Notes under the pieces: generated by a model
Databases searched by the model: none
What the model saw: the letters and a program-made list of their open reading frames with translations, nothing else
What the model was told of the DNA's origin: nothing
NCBI GenBank assembly: GCA_046328995.1
Contig: JAXLVN010000006.1
Span: 124,001 to 188,000 of the forward strand
Length of the DNA: 64,000 nt
Direction of reading: 5' to 3'
Source: JADJXV01 sp046328995
GTDB taxonomy: Bacteria > Bacteroidota > Ignavibacteria > Kapaibacteriales > UBA961
Position numbers and translations under genes: made by a program
Shown here: positions 16,974-24,852 of the stretch, in pieces
Numbering within the stretch: the stretch's first letter is position 1
Layout of the letters: every line of letters begins with the position of its first letter

Positions 16974-17521
16974 CCTCACAAGAATATGTAGCAGTACTTG
17001 AAGAATTATTAAAACCCTGTGTCGTGCGACAAGGGAATTCTATCGAACTGACGGAACACGACAAAATCACAAAATGCCCAACAATCACAATCAGTTCCAC
17101 CGGCATCAGTGCTGTACTGAGAGTCGAGCAAAAGCATTTCCCCTTTTTTAATGATACCGTCAAGGGGCTCAATTCTTCCTGTGATTATATCGTGCTAAGC
17201 GCGCTGCCGGACAACAAACTTGGGGTACTTTTCTGCGAAATGAAATCCGGTAATACGTCATCTGCGCCAAAACAGATGTACGCATCAAAAATATTCTTTG
17301 ACTTTCTTAATGCTACCGTTATCCGGATAAAGCCGGAAACCCAAGGAATGCAACAGATACTCAAAGGTGTTATTTTTAGCAGCGGCGCTCCAATTATGAA
17401 GGGTACAACAAAAGCACGGAAATCATCGCTTGCAAAGAAACAATCATCGGTTTATCGTGGACTTGAAATTTTTGCAATGCCATGTAAAGGCAGTAAAAAG
17501 CTTCAAGATTTTTTTATTTGA
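16970..17521 (+). CDS. Putative PD-(D/E)xK nuclease-like partner of the AAA ATPase
   Basis: 183 residues. The core reads CDYIVLSALPDNKLGVLFCEMKSGN, giving D72, E90 and K92 in the order and hydrophobic-strand setting of the PD-(D/E)xK active site. An upstream Glu (E53, VEQKH) could complete it, and the following helix (APKQMYASKIFFDFL) fits the fold. The end is basic (KARKSSLAKKQSS) and could touch nucleic acid. Translation is coupled to the ATPase by a 4-bp overlap, so they very likely act together. The family name is unknown to me and the nuclease call is from motif pattern only; it could be an inactive fold. Confidence 0.6.
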   Translation: MTSQEYVAVLEELLKPCVVRQGNSIELTEHDKITKCPTITISSTGISAVLRVEQKHFPFFNDTVKGLNSSCDYIVLSALPDNKLGVLFCEMKSGNTSSAPKQMYASKIFFDFLNATVIRIKPETQGMQQILKGVIFSSGAPIMKGTTKARKSSLAKKQSSVYRGLEIFAMPCKGSKKLQDFFI

Positions 17522-17554
17522 CAGCAGAACTATCATTATTACAACTCTATACTC

Positions 17555-18541
17555 ATGAAAGATTTACAATTATGCGGTCTCGGCAATGCGCTTGTCGATG
17601 TGGAATTTCAACTCTCGGACTCAGACTTTGATGCACTGAATTTGCAGCGCGGCACGATGACCCTCGTTGACGCAGCAGCGCAGCGCGCCTATATTGACGG
17701 TCTCGCCGCGCACACTCCACACCGTTCGAGCGGTGGCTCGGCGGCAAATACGATTATCGCTTTTGGGCAATTCGGCGGACGCTGCGCCTACAAAGCCGTG
17801 CTCGGTCATGATGAAATGGGACTCTTTTATGCCCGTGAATTTACCGACCTCGGCATACATTTAGAAGCGGATTTATTGCCTCATACTCACACCGGTACCT
17901 GCCTTGTGCTCATTACGCCCGATGCCGAACGAACGATGCTGACGGCGCTTGGTGTGAATAGTACTTTCAGCGCAGAACATGTCATCGAAGCGACAATTGC
18001 CCGCTCGGAATGGCTCTATATCGAAGGATATAAATTCTCCGAACCCTCCGGACAATCAGCAATTACCGAGGCAATCGGCTATGCAAAAAAGCACGGCACC
18101 AAGATCGCCGTTTCCTTCTCGGATACGTTTATTATTAATTTTTTCAGAGATGGACTAGAATCTGCGCTTGCGCATGCAGACCTCATATTCTGCAATGAAA
18201 TGGAGGGCTGCGCCTACACGGGAGCCGAGGATTCGGCCGCTGCTTTTGAAAAGCTACAGGCAAAATTTACGAATGTGTGCTTTACCAAGGGATCGAAAGG
18301 TTCGCTCGTGCAGTGGAACGGCGAAGTCCATGAAATTCCATCCTTTCCCGTAACGCCTGTTGACTCAACCGGCGCCGGTGACATGTACGCAGCCGGCTTT
18401 TTGTATGGCATTACCCACGGGCACTCGGCGGATAAAGCAGGACGCCTCGCTTCGTACGCCGCTTCAAAAGTCGTGTCGCAATTCGGCGCGCGGCTCAAAG
18501 AATCACATATCGCTGTGCGGAATGAAGTTCTCGGCGCTTGA
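17555..18541 (+). CDS. PfkB-family sugar/nucleoside kinase, adenosine kinase-like
   Basis: 328 residues. N-terminal CGLGNALVDVEFQLSD, then SSGGSAANTIIAFGQFGG (sugar-binding PfkB signature 1). The C-terminal signature is VDSTGAGDMYAAGFLYG, with the catalytic Asp near 275. The length and the SEWLYIEGYKF ... GTKIAVSFSDTF segment are like the adenosine kinases found in proteobacteria and the FCB group, which phosphorylate adenosine or a related nucleoside. The substrate is not certain from the sequence. It follows the ATPase module by 33 bp but its composition is like the genomic background. Confidence 0.85.
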   Translation: MKDLQLCGLGNALVDVEFQLSDSDFDALNLQRGTMTLVDAAAQRAYIDGLAAHTPHRSSGGSAANTIIAFGQFGGRCAYKAVLGHDEMGLFYAREFTDLGIHLEADLLPHTHTGTCLVLITPDAERTMLTALGVNSTFSAEHVIEATIARSEWLYIEGYKFSEPSGQSAITEAIGYAKKHGTKIAVSFSDTFIINFFRDGLESALAHADLIFCNEMEGCAYTGAEDSAAAFEKLQAKFTNVCFTKGSKGSLVQWNGEVHEIPSFPVTPVDSTGAGDMYAAGFLYGITHGHSADKAGRLASYAASKVVSQFGARLKESHIAVRNEVLGA

Positions 18542-18542
18542 A

Positions 18543-18596
18543 TTTTTCGGAATGGCACGCTGATGACGCTGATTATTATGATATTCGCAGATAATC
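18543..18596. repeat. 54-bp direct repeat, copy 1
   Basis: Perfect copy of 18639-18692. It contains ATGGCACGCTGATGACGCTG and a 3' part ending TTCGCAGATAATC. The first copy begins just after the stop codon of the kinase gene. Confidence 0.9.
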
Positions 18597-18638
18597 TCAT
18601 GCCGTGCTTTGCTTGAAATTGAACGTTCGGTGACTGAT

Positions 18639-18692
18639 TTTTTCGGAATGGCACGCTGATGACGCTGATTATTATGATATTCGCAGATAATC
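18639..18692. repeat. 54-bp direct repeat, copy 2
   Basis: Identical to copy 1, 42 bases after its end. It is followed at about 18709-18732 by an inverted, slightly diverged version of its 5' half (AATCAGCGATATCAGCGTG...). The pair could therefore fold into a long hairpin. Confidence 0.9.
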
Positions 18693-18769
18693 ATCTTCAA
18701 TCATACCAAATCAGCGATATCAGCGTGCCATTAACTGCCATGACGACCATTACTTATACGACTACAACT

Positions 18770-20110
18770 ATGAAATTTCTCACGACAGTATTCCTTGTTT
18801 TTTGCTGTGCGGCGCTGCCTCTTTTGGCGCAGTCGGGCATGAGTTTTGCCGATTTTTCCAAGAAATTGGAACCGTATTTTGATAAAGAATTAATCGATGA
18901 TATTCCCGCGCAATTGCCTCAGGGGTCAGATTATAAGATCTGGAGTTGGGACGTCGGCGACTTCTCCGGCGATGGATTCAATGACGTTGCCTTTGCCGTC
19001 AAAATCATGGGCGACAAACGTAAGGTAATGAATGTATATTTACTTACCGACATCGACGGATTCCTGACAACGGTCGCTCAATTCCAATATTATTACGTCG
19101 ATCTCCCGCTCGAAGTAGGCGTAGTAATCAAAGAAAATGCCTGCTATACCACGCGCAAACGAGAGGAATTCAGTTGGGTCGTGCGGGGCTATCGCTATGA
19201 TATGGGTTCGGTGATTTTACTCGATGAATTCACCACCGCAAAAGTCGATAAATATACCCGCGAGACGTATAAAAATTACCAAACGCTTCAGACATCCGAA
19301 CGTTTCCTCAACACAAGTACCGACGAAACTGCGTTTTCCACTAAATACTTAGCCATTCCCTGTTACCCGCGTGGACGCCAAATGTACCGCGGTTATGCCG
19401 GCGAAGCGGTGAGCAAATCGGTCGATTATGTACCCAAAGGTGCCTTCTATTGGGGCGGTGAGAATGACTGCTCGTTCTCCGTGCGCTCGGTGTATGATGA
19501 GGATTTTCTCTATATGACGATTCTCGTCAAGGACGACGAACTCATCACCGGGCGGTGCGACACATGCACGGCAGATTATGTCGATATATGGTTCGATACC
19601 AATCAGCCCGGCGACGACGGCGAACGTTTTGTGTCCAAGACGAAGCGCTCGCACAAGATGTCGATACGCTCGTCGGCAGACTCAGGACTCTACTGCATTA
19701 CGGCGCGCTTAGGCGACTTCTTGGAACGTAAGCCCTATATAAAATTAAAAACTACCGACGAATTGGAGTTATCGCAGCGCAGCGCTGTCAATCAGGTTAA
19801 AGCCGTCGCGGCTCCCCGTAAAAACGGTTATATGGTCAAGCTCCGCATTCCGTTTTTACTCCTCGGCTACGAGCGCGCACCGGTCGATGACAAGGAAATT
19901 ACCCAACTCGGGTGTACGGTCGTGGTGCATGACTCGGACAATGAATTCCGCCCGGAAGAGGAAGCGCTCGTCTGCACGTCGCCCTTTTCAGAACTCAATC
20001 CTGCGACGTATGGTACGATTCTCTTCATACCCCAAGATCAATGGTACGGCGAAACGACGAATCTCTATACAGACGCGCTCCTTAAGTACCTGACAGAATT
20101 GGGTTTTTAA
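18770..20110 (+). CDS. Exported protein with C-terminal CBM9-like carbohydrate-binding domain
   Basis: 446 residues from MKFLTTVFLVFCCAALPLLAQ, a clear signal peptide; the longer frame reads through the 54-bp repeat and is rejected. Residues 20-200 hold an FG-GAP-like turn (WDVGDFSGDGFNDVAFAVKI). From about 220 on, the pattern fits the CBM9/DOMON-like fold: GAFYWGGENDCSFSVRSVYDEDFLYMTILVKDDEL, DYVDIWFDTNQPGDDG, NGYMVKLRIPFLLLGYE and GCTVVVHDSDNE. This fold binds xylan or cellulose ends in other proteins. No catalytic domain is present. A role in glycan handling is inference, supported only by the GH10 gene 5 kb away. Confidence 0.75.
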   Translation: MKFLTTVFLVFCCAALPLLAQSGMSFADFSKKLEPYFDKELIDDIPAQLPQGSDYKIWSWDVGDFSGDGFNDVAFAVKIMGDKRKVMNVYLLTDIDGFLTTVAQFQYYYVDLPLEVGVVIKENACYTTRKREEFSWVVRGYRYDMGSVILLDEFTTAKVDKYTRETYKNYQTLQTSERFLNTSTDETAFSTKYLAIPCYPRGRQMYRGYAGEAVSKSVDYVPKGAFYWGGENDCSFSVRSVYDEDFLYMTILVKDDELITGRCDTCTADYVDIWFDTNQPGDDGERFVSKTKRSHKMSIRSSADSGLYCITARLGDFLERKPYIKLKTTDELELSQRSAVNQVKAVAAPRKNGYMVKLRIPFLLLGYERAPVDDKEITQLGCTVVVHDSDNEFRPEEEALVCTSPFSELNPATYGTILFIPQDQWYGETTNLYTDALLKYLTELGF

Positions 20111-20146
20111 GTTTAGTGATGTCGTTACATGACAATTTTTCGGTAT

Positions 20147-20254
20147 TGTCATTCTGAGTGAGTCTTCGAGCGAAGAATCGCCGCATGTTTTTGTTGTCTC
20201 AAAATATATCCAGCATGTTTCGATTCTTCACCCTAAGAAGGGTTCAGAATGACA
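20147..20254. repeat. Long imperfect inverted repeat (TGTCATTCTGA ... TCAGAATGACA)
   Basis: Outer arms 20147-20157 and 20244-20254 are perfect complements. Inner arms CGAAGAATCG (20171-20180) and CGATTCTTC (20221-20229) also pair. The 223-bp space between the CBM9-like gene and the ABC permease is mostly this element; no gene is seen. Confidence 0.7.
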
Positions 20255-20333
20255 GCGTTCTTATTTAGTTTTAACTGGGTTACTATTATATTCATATACT
20301 TTATACGTAACGTACACTCAACAAGAACTTCCC

Positions 20334-21206
20334 ATGAAACGCAATCGCCTTCAGACATTTATTCTGCTTTTGCCGTGGCTCTTGACGTTAGCCGTGTTTT
20401 GGCTGTACCCGCTGCTTTATTCGCTCTATTTGAGCTTTACGAAATACTCGACGCTTGCCAATACTGCAGAGTTTGTCGGGCTCAAGAATTATTCCACCAT
20501 TCTCACCGACCACACGTTTTGGGATGCCTTGCGCAATACGCTGATTTTCACGTTCGGCACGGTGCCGGTGACGACAACATTTGCACTTCTTCTTGCGGTA
20601 ATTCTCCATACCAATGTCAAACGCTTTGCGGGATTTTTCCGGGCTGCGTATTTCATGCCGTCGGTTACTTCATTAGTCGTAATTGCTTTAATATTCACAA
20701 ACTTATATGCCAAAGACGGGTATATTAATCTTCTGCTTGGTATGGCGGGAATTCCTCATCCTGCGCGTGGGTGGCTCCTCGAACCCAGCACGGCGCTTCT
20801 CTCGGTAATGGCAATGGACGTCTGGATTTCGACCGGCTATTACATGGTGTTATTTTTGGCGGGCTTGCAAACAATTCCGACCGATTTATACGAGGCGGCG
20901 CGGCTCTCGGGTGCGACCGCTTGGCAACAGTTTTGGCGGATTACCTTGCCCCTTTTGCGCCCGACGATGCTCTTTGTTGTGGTGATTAATACCATCAAAT
21001 CCTTCCAGGTCTTTGTCGAAATTTACGTGATGACCAAGGGCGGACCGACCCCGGGCGACACCACTACGCTCGTCTATGAAGTATTCGTCAACGCGTTTGA
21101 AAAGTCCGATATGATGGGGTATGCGTCGGCACTCGCCTATATCATCTTCGCCATGCTGCTCATCTTTTCCCTGCTGCAAATGAAAGTGCTCGGCGACCGC
21201 AAATAA
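20334..21206 (+). CDS. Carbohydrate ABC transporter permease, MalF/UgpA type
   Basis: 290 residues with six predicted membrane segments, starting FILLLPWLLTLAVFWLYPLLYSLYLSF. The EAA loop is EAARLSGATAWQQFWRITLPLLRPT, which docks on the ATPase. The family imports sugars, glycerol phosphate or oligosaccharides with a binding protein and a second (MalG-type) permease. None of these partners is beside it, since the next gene runs the other way. It must work with components encoded elsewhere. Confidence 0.92.
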   Translation: MKRNRLQTFILLLPWLLTLAVFWLYPLLYSLYLSFTKYSTLANTAEFVGLKNYSTILTDHTFWDALRNTLIFTFGTVPVTTTFALLLAVILHTNVKRFAGFFRAAYFMPSVTSLVVIALIFTNLYAKDGYINLLLGMAGIPHPARGWLLEPSTALLSVMAMDVWISTGYYMVLFLAGLQTIPTDLYEAARLSGATAWQQFWRITLPLLRPTMLFVVVINTIKSFQVFVEIYVMTKGGPTPGDTTTLVYEVFVNAFEKSDMMGYASALAYIIFAMLLIFSLLQMKVLGDRK

Positions 21207-21227
21207 CGAGCAAACTACTTCCTGTTG

Positions 21228-21259
21228 GTAGAGCCGCGCGGGTGCACACGCGGCTCTAC
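21228..21259. terminator. Stem-loop between convergent genes
   Basis: Perfect 11-bp arms GTAGAGCCGCG and CGCGGCTCTAC around 10 bases, lying between the convergent permease and metzincin genes. No T tract follows on either strand, so termination may be weak, or the element may be a repeat. Confidence 0.5.
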
Positions 21260-21270
21260 ACGGCACCGGC

Positions 21271-23685
21271 TTACCAGTCTTTTACCTTGAATTTTTTGAT
21301 ACAATTACCGCCTGACTGTGCTTTACCAAAAACGGAAATTGTTTCTGTTGTGCTCACGCCTTCTATCGTTACCGTGATCTGATGGGATGGGGAATTCCAT
21401 AGTTTACCAACCTGAGTATTGCAGAAATGATTCCGCACTTCATCGCGCAAGCCATTGCGAATAAGTAAGTTGAGCATTGTACCGTCTGATTTTTTGAAGT
21501 GAGACTTGTAGAGTGCATAGCCCACGACAGAGTTATAGCACATGATACATTCTTCATCACCCGAGCTCTCGTTTTCCTTGCTCCAGGTCATATCGTATGT
21601 ATATCTTTCCTGCTCGTCCCTCTTGACCACGCACTCGGAATAGGTGCACGCCGTACCGGTAACCTCATCATATACCACCGTATTGGCGTCAGTGAGTGTC
21701 GTAATTTCATTCATATTTTGATACGAACTCGTCGCATCGCCGTTGTGATGCGATACTCCGCAGGCATGGGCAATTTCGTGAGCAACGGTATTGGCGATAT
21801 AGGCATCCACATCCGTCAAAAAGGGAAGGTATCTCTTGGTATTGGCAAGGGCGAACCAGATATGGTCGAGGTCTTTCGGCGAACGCAGAGCACCATTATC
21901 TCCATTTATAGCAACGGCTTTAGCATTACCACCCAGAGCAAATGCTTTCTCGACATGGCCGGGAAAATCCTGAAGCTTCACACCATGCTGCACGCCCCCC
22001 GTGAATACTGTTTTGTTGGAATTAATTGCCATCGTCGAGTGAATTTCATCCTCCTGCACCACCAATGGCATAATCCCTTTGTCGCCGCCTGTCAGAAGTT
22101 TGAATTTCCCGATATGCTTCGTAGTGACCGTGGCAGATTTATTAAATACGAATAATTTCTTTTGCAGTGGCGTGAGCCGAAGATGCTGACCCTGAATCAT
22201 CATTCCTCTGTATTCTTCAAAGAGAGTAAGCCCGTCGCCATTATTCTCGTTATCGGTCTGCACTTCGTCGTCCGACATTGCCGGCAGATTCTTGCCAAAA
22301 ATATTCATGCTATTTTCCCATTCATCGGCGATATGATTCTGATTTTCATCGATGGGAATCATCGCCCCCGGCACGAATTTATCGCGTAAATGTGCATCAA
22401 TATCAACTACATTGCCCGCATCCATTATCCGTACATGAGCAGTAAGCTTTCCGTAAGCGCCGTAATCATAACATAATACCGTGGCAATACATGCAACACC
22501 GGCAGCATCCGGCGATTCGAGTTCGCTCTCGCTGACCACGCGCATATTGTCGGGCAACAGTTCTTTTTTCGTATCAAAGCGCAGATCGGGCCCGGCATCA
22601 GAGCTTGCAACAGGATAATTCGTACAATCACCCGGCAATGCCGATACGGAGTCTAATTTCCAATGCACCTGAAACGGTGTGGTCGTCAGGTCCTTTAATG
22701 TCCCCTTCTCAACGATTTTAATTTTAAATGCGATTGAATTCCCATACTCATCGCTTGCTGCTTTGAGCTGACTTTTCGTGCGGCCGGCGGGGAGCCAATG
22801 CTTATAAAAATCCTCACCGTTTGAACGGCTGTTGGCTGTGTTCACGGGAACAATATACGCATCATATTTTATATCCGAATAAGGAGTTAGAGTAATCGAC
22901 ACCATCATCGACGTGTGCTCCTTCGTGCCTTTTTCTGCATCATCATCATCGCTGGTAGTGGTGCCTGTAATCATAAATTTACCGTCTTTTTCCGTGAAGG
23001 TTAATCCCTCGGAGGCATTGGACGAACTGTATAAAAACGAGTCGGCATCGTCATTTACACCTTCATCATTGCCCTTGCACTCGGTATGAGATTGGGAGGG
23101 AACATTGATGCTCGTATTCCATGTTTTATCATTGGCATTATACGTAAACGAAAAGTTCACATCGTCGAGTTTCATCGACGAGCTCACTTGTGCTGAGGTA
23201 ATGCAAGTCCTTGCATCAGAACACCCTTTCCCGGTTGATGTAGCGTTAAGTTTTCCCGATGCCGAGAATGACTTCATATCTGTGCCATTACCGGCTGCGG
23301 TGTACAATGAGTAATTTCGATTCATCGTTATAATAAAGTCCGACTGCAACGAATTCGACCCTGTATAGCTTGAATGTACACCGCATGGACTCCCGCAGTT
23401 GCTACATTCCTGCGAGCGTGATATTTGGGCAGAATACCGGATAGTTACTTTGTAGAGCTTGTCGTGCATCGTTGCAAGCTGTGCGGCGCTGATATCTTTG
23501 GTTTGATATGCTTCCGGCACAAGTATATTCTGTAACTCCTTTGCTAATCGCAATTTCTCGGCGGGCGATTTTGCTGCCTGAATTTTCTTGCGGTATTCTT
23601 CCTTGACTTGCTCTGTCGTCTCCTGAGCGTGCATGGTGAGTACACTCAGCACTACGGTCAGAAAAAAAATAATACTTGATTTCAT
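21271..23685 (-). CDS. Secreted metzincin-type zinc metalloprotease with calcium-binding-like segments
   Basis: 804 residues. Signal peptide MKSSIIFFLTVVLSVLTMHAQ followed by a charged helix. The zinc motif HEIAHACGVSH (HExxHxxGxxH) lies near residue 635, and a Met-turn candidate CIMCYNS near 713. Two Asp/Asn-rich segments, DENQNHIADEWE (about 445) and TDNENNGDGLTLFEE (about 478), look like EF-hand or thrombospondin-3-type calcium loops. Two CxxC pairs stand near residue 90. The 400-residue N-terminal part is strand-rich and unassigned. There is no T9SS tail, so it may stay periplasmic or leave by another route. It starts 29 bp after the stop of the OmpA-like gene, so they are probably one operon. 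Confidence 0.8.
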   Translation of the reverse strand: MKSSIIFFLTVVLSVLTMHAQETTEQVKEEYRKKIQAAKSPAEKLRLAKELQNILVPEAYQTKDISAAQLATMHDKLYKVTIRYSAQISRSQECSNCGSPCGVHSSYTGSNSLQSDFIITMNRNYSLYTAAGNGTDMKSFSASGKLNATSTGKGCSDARTCITSAQVSSSMKLDDVNFSFTYNANDKTWNTSINVPSQSHTECKGNDEGVNDDADSFLYSSSNASEGLTFTEKDGKFMITGTTTSDDDDAEKGTKEHTSMMVSITLTPYSDIKYDAYIVPVNTANSRSNGEDFYKHWLPAGRTKSQLKAASDEYGNSIAFKIKIVEKGTLKDLTTTPFQVHWKLDSVSALPGDCTNYPVASSDAGPDLRFDTKKELLPDNMRVVSESELESPDAAGVACIATVLCYDYGAYGKLTAHVRIMDAGNVVDIDAHLRDKFVPGAMIPIDENQNHIADEWENSMNIFGKNLPAMSDDEVQTDNENNGDGLTLFEEYRGMMIQGQHLRLTPLQKKLFVFNKSATVTTKHIGKFKLLTGGDKGIMPLVVQEDEIHSTMAINSNKTVFTGGVQHGVKLQDFPGHVEKAFALGGNAKAVAINGDNGALRSPKDLDHIWFALANTKRYLPFLTDVDAYIANTVAHEIAHACGVSHHNGDATSSYQNMNEITTLTDANTVVYDEVTGTACTYSECVVKRDEQERYTYDMTWSKENESSGDEECIMCYNSVVGYALYKSHFKKSDGTMLNLLIRNGLRDEVRNHFCNTQVGKLWNSPSHQITVTIEGVSTTETISVFGKAQSGGNCIKKFKVKDW

Positions 23686-23714
23686 GGAATACTCCTATTG
23701 TAATTCATTGCAAA

Positions 23715-24746
23715 TTATTGCTTTACAAATTCTACCCGACGATTGATTGCTCTTCCTTCGGCTGTTTTGTTGTCAGCAATGGGTTTTGTTTTACCATATC
23801 CTCTTGCCGTTAGCCGGTCCTGCTGCACGCCAAGCTGCACTAGTTGCCGCCTAACTTCTTCGGCGCGTGCCTGTGAGAGCGTCATATTGGCTGCGTCATC
23901 GCCATCGCTATCGGTATAGCCGCCTATTTCATATCGTGTGGCGGGTGCTGCCTGCAATAGATTGGCAATTTCACGGAGTACAATCATACCCGATGCGGTA
24001 ACTTCCGAACGTCCTACCTCAAAATTAATCGCATGGCTGATATACGTACCGGCAGCCATCGATGCCGCGATTGACGATAGGCCGCCGCCGGATGCAAGGC
24101 GGAAATTTTTGAAAAGCATCTTCATTTCTGAGCTTTCATCGCCGCGTACCATCAATGATGTGACTTTATTCTCAATATTCGGCACTGTAAGTACTTTGTA
24201 TTGATTCTCATACACATTCAGTGTTTTATTTTGATATGAAATTGCTATATGAATCCATTTGTTGTAGAAATTATCCGAGTACAATTCGGGTGGATTCTGA
24301 GCGGATTGACGGCCTGATTTCATCTCGGCGAAGAGCTCATATTTATTCGGAATAATCGCCACTACCTCTTCCTTTCCCATTAGTGCGATCGCCACTCCAG
24401 GATTACCATCATACCCCGCATCGAGCCAATAGTCGAATTCGAGAGTCCACGAAGCAGGTAAATATGCAGCATTGCTCATCTTCGGAACAAGCTTGGTGTA
24501 ATACTGACGAATTGCAATACAACGTTGATTATCAAGAGTTTGCACCAATGCTTTTCCGCCCGTGATTTTCCAGCGTGACGGCACGGCACCATCGGTATCA
24601 GCGTGGTGGTCATCGACAAAAAGTATGGAATCACCCGGAACGAAATCATAGGGAGCAACGGGAATTTGTTGAGTCTCCTGAGCACAAATTTTACCCATGA
24701 AGATAAATGGCAGAGTACTCATCAGCAGAACAATTTTTTTGAACAT
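23715..24746 (-). CDS. OmpA-family protein with LamG-like middle domain
   Basis: 343 residues. Signal peptide MFKKIVLLMSTLPFIFMGKICAQ. Residues of about 40-215 resemble a concanavalin/LamG-type sandwich (WTLEFDYWLDAGYDGNPGVAIALMG ... KWIHIAISYQNKTLNVYENQ). Residues of about 235-343 are an OmpA C-terminal domain: AINFEVGRSEVTASGMIVLREIANLL, YEIGGYTDSDGDDAANMTLSQARAEEVRRQLVQLGV and GRAINRRVEF, which bind peptidoglycan. It is likely an anchored envelope protein. It leads the metzincin gene in the same transcript. A divergent helical-repeat gene starts 107 bp away. Confidence 0.88.
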   Translation of the reverse strand: MFKKIVLLMSTLPFIFMGKICAQETQQIPVAPYDFVPGDSILFVDDHHADTDGAVPSRWKITGGKALVQTLDNQRCIAIRQYYTKLVPKMSNAAYLPASWTLEFDYWLDAGYDGNPGVAIALMGKEEVVAIIPNKYELFAEMKSGRQSAQNPPELYSDNFYNKWIHIAISYQNKTLNVYENQYKVLTVPNIENKVTSLMVRGDESSEMKMLFKNFRLASGGGLSSIAASMAAGTYISHAINFEVGRSEVTASGMIVLREIANLLQAAPATRYEIGGYTDSDGDDAANMTLSQARAEEVRRQLVQLGVQQDRLTARGYGKTKPIADNKTAEGRAINRRVEFVKQ

Positions 24747-24852
24747 AATGATAGTTTATAATGTGGATACAAAGAGTTCATTACAAAATTGGTATATTGT
24801 ATTGCATCAAAAAAGGACAAATTCGACCATTACTTTCCGACGGAGAATGCCA

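Noticed and set aside
18659..18769. Extended start for the CBM9-like exported protein
   Set aside because: It lies within the 54-bp repeat and would bury the signal peptide behind 37 residues.
24697..24852. Extended start for the helical-repeat protein
   Set aside because: It overlaps the divergent OmpA-like gene and has no good ribosome site, while GGAG stands before the ATG at 24853.
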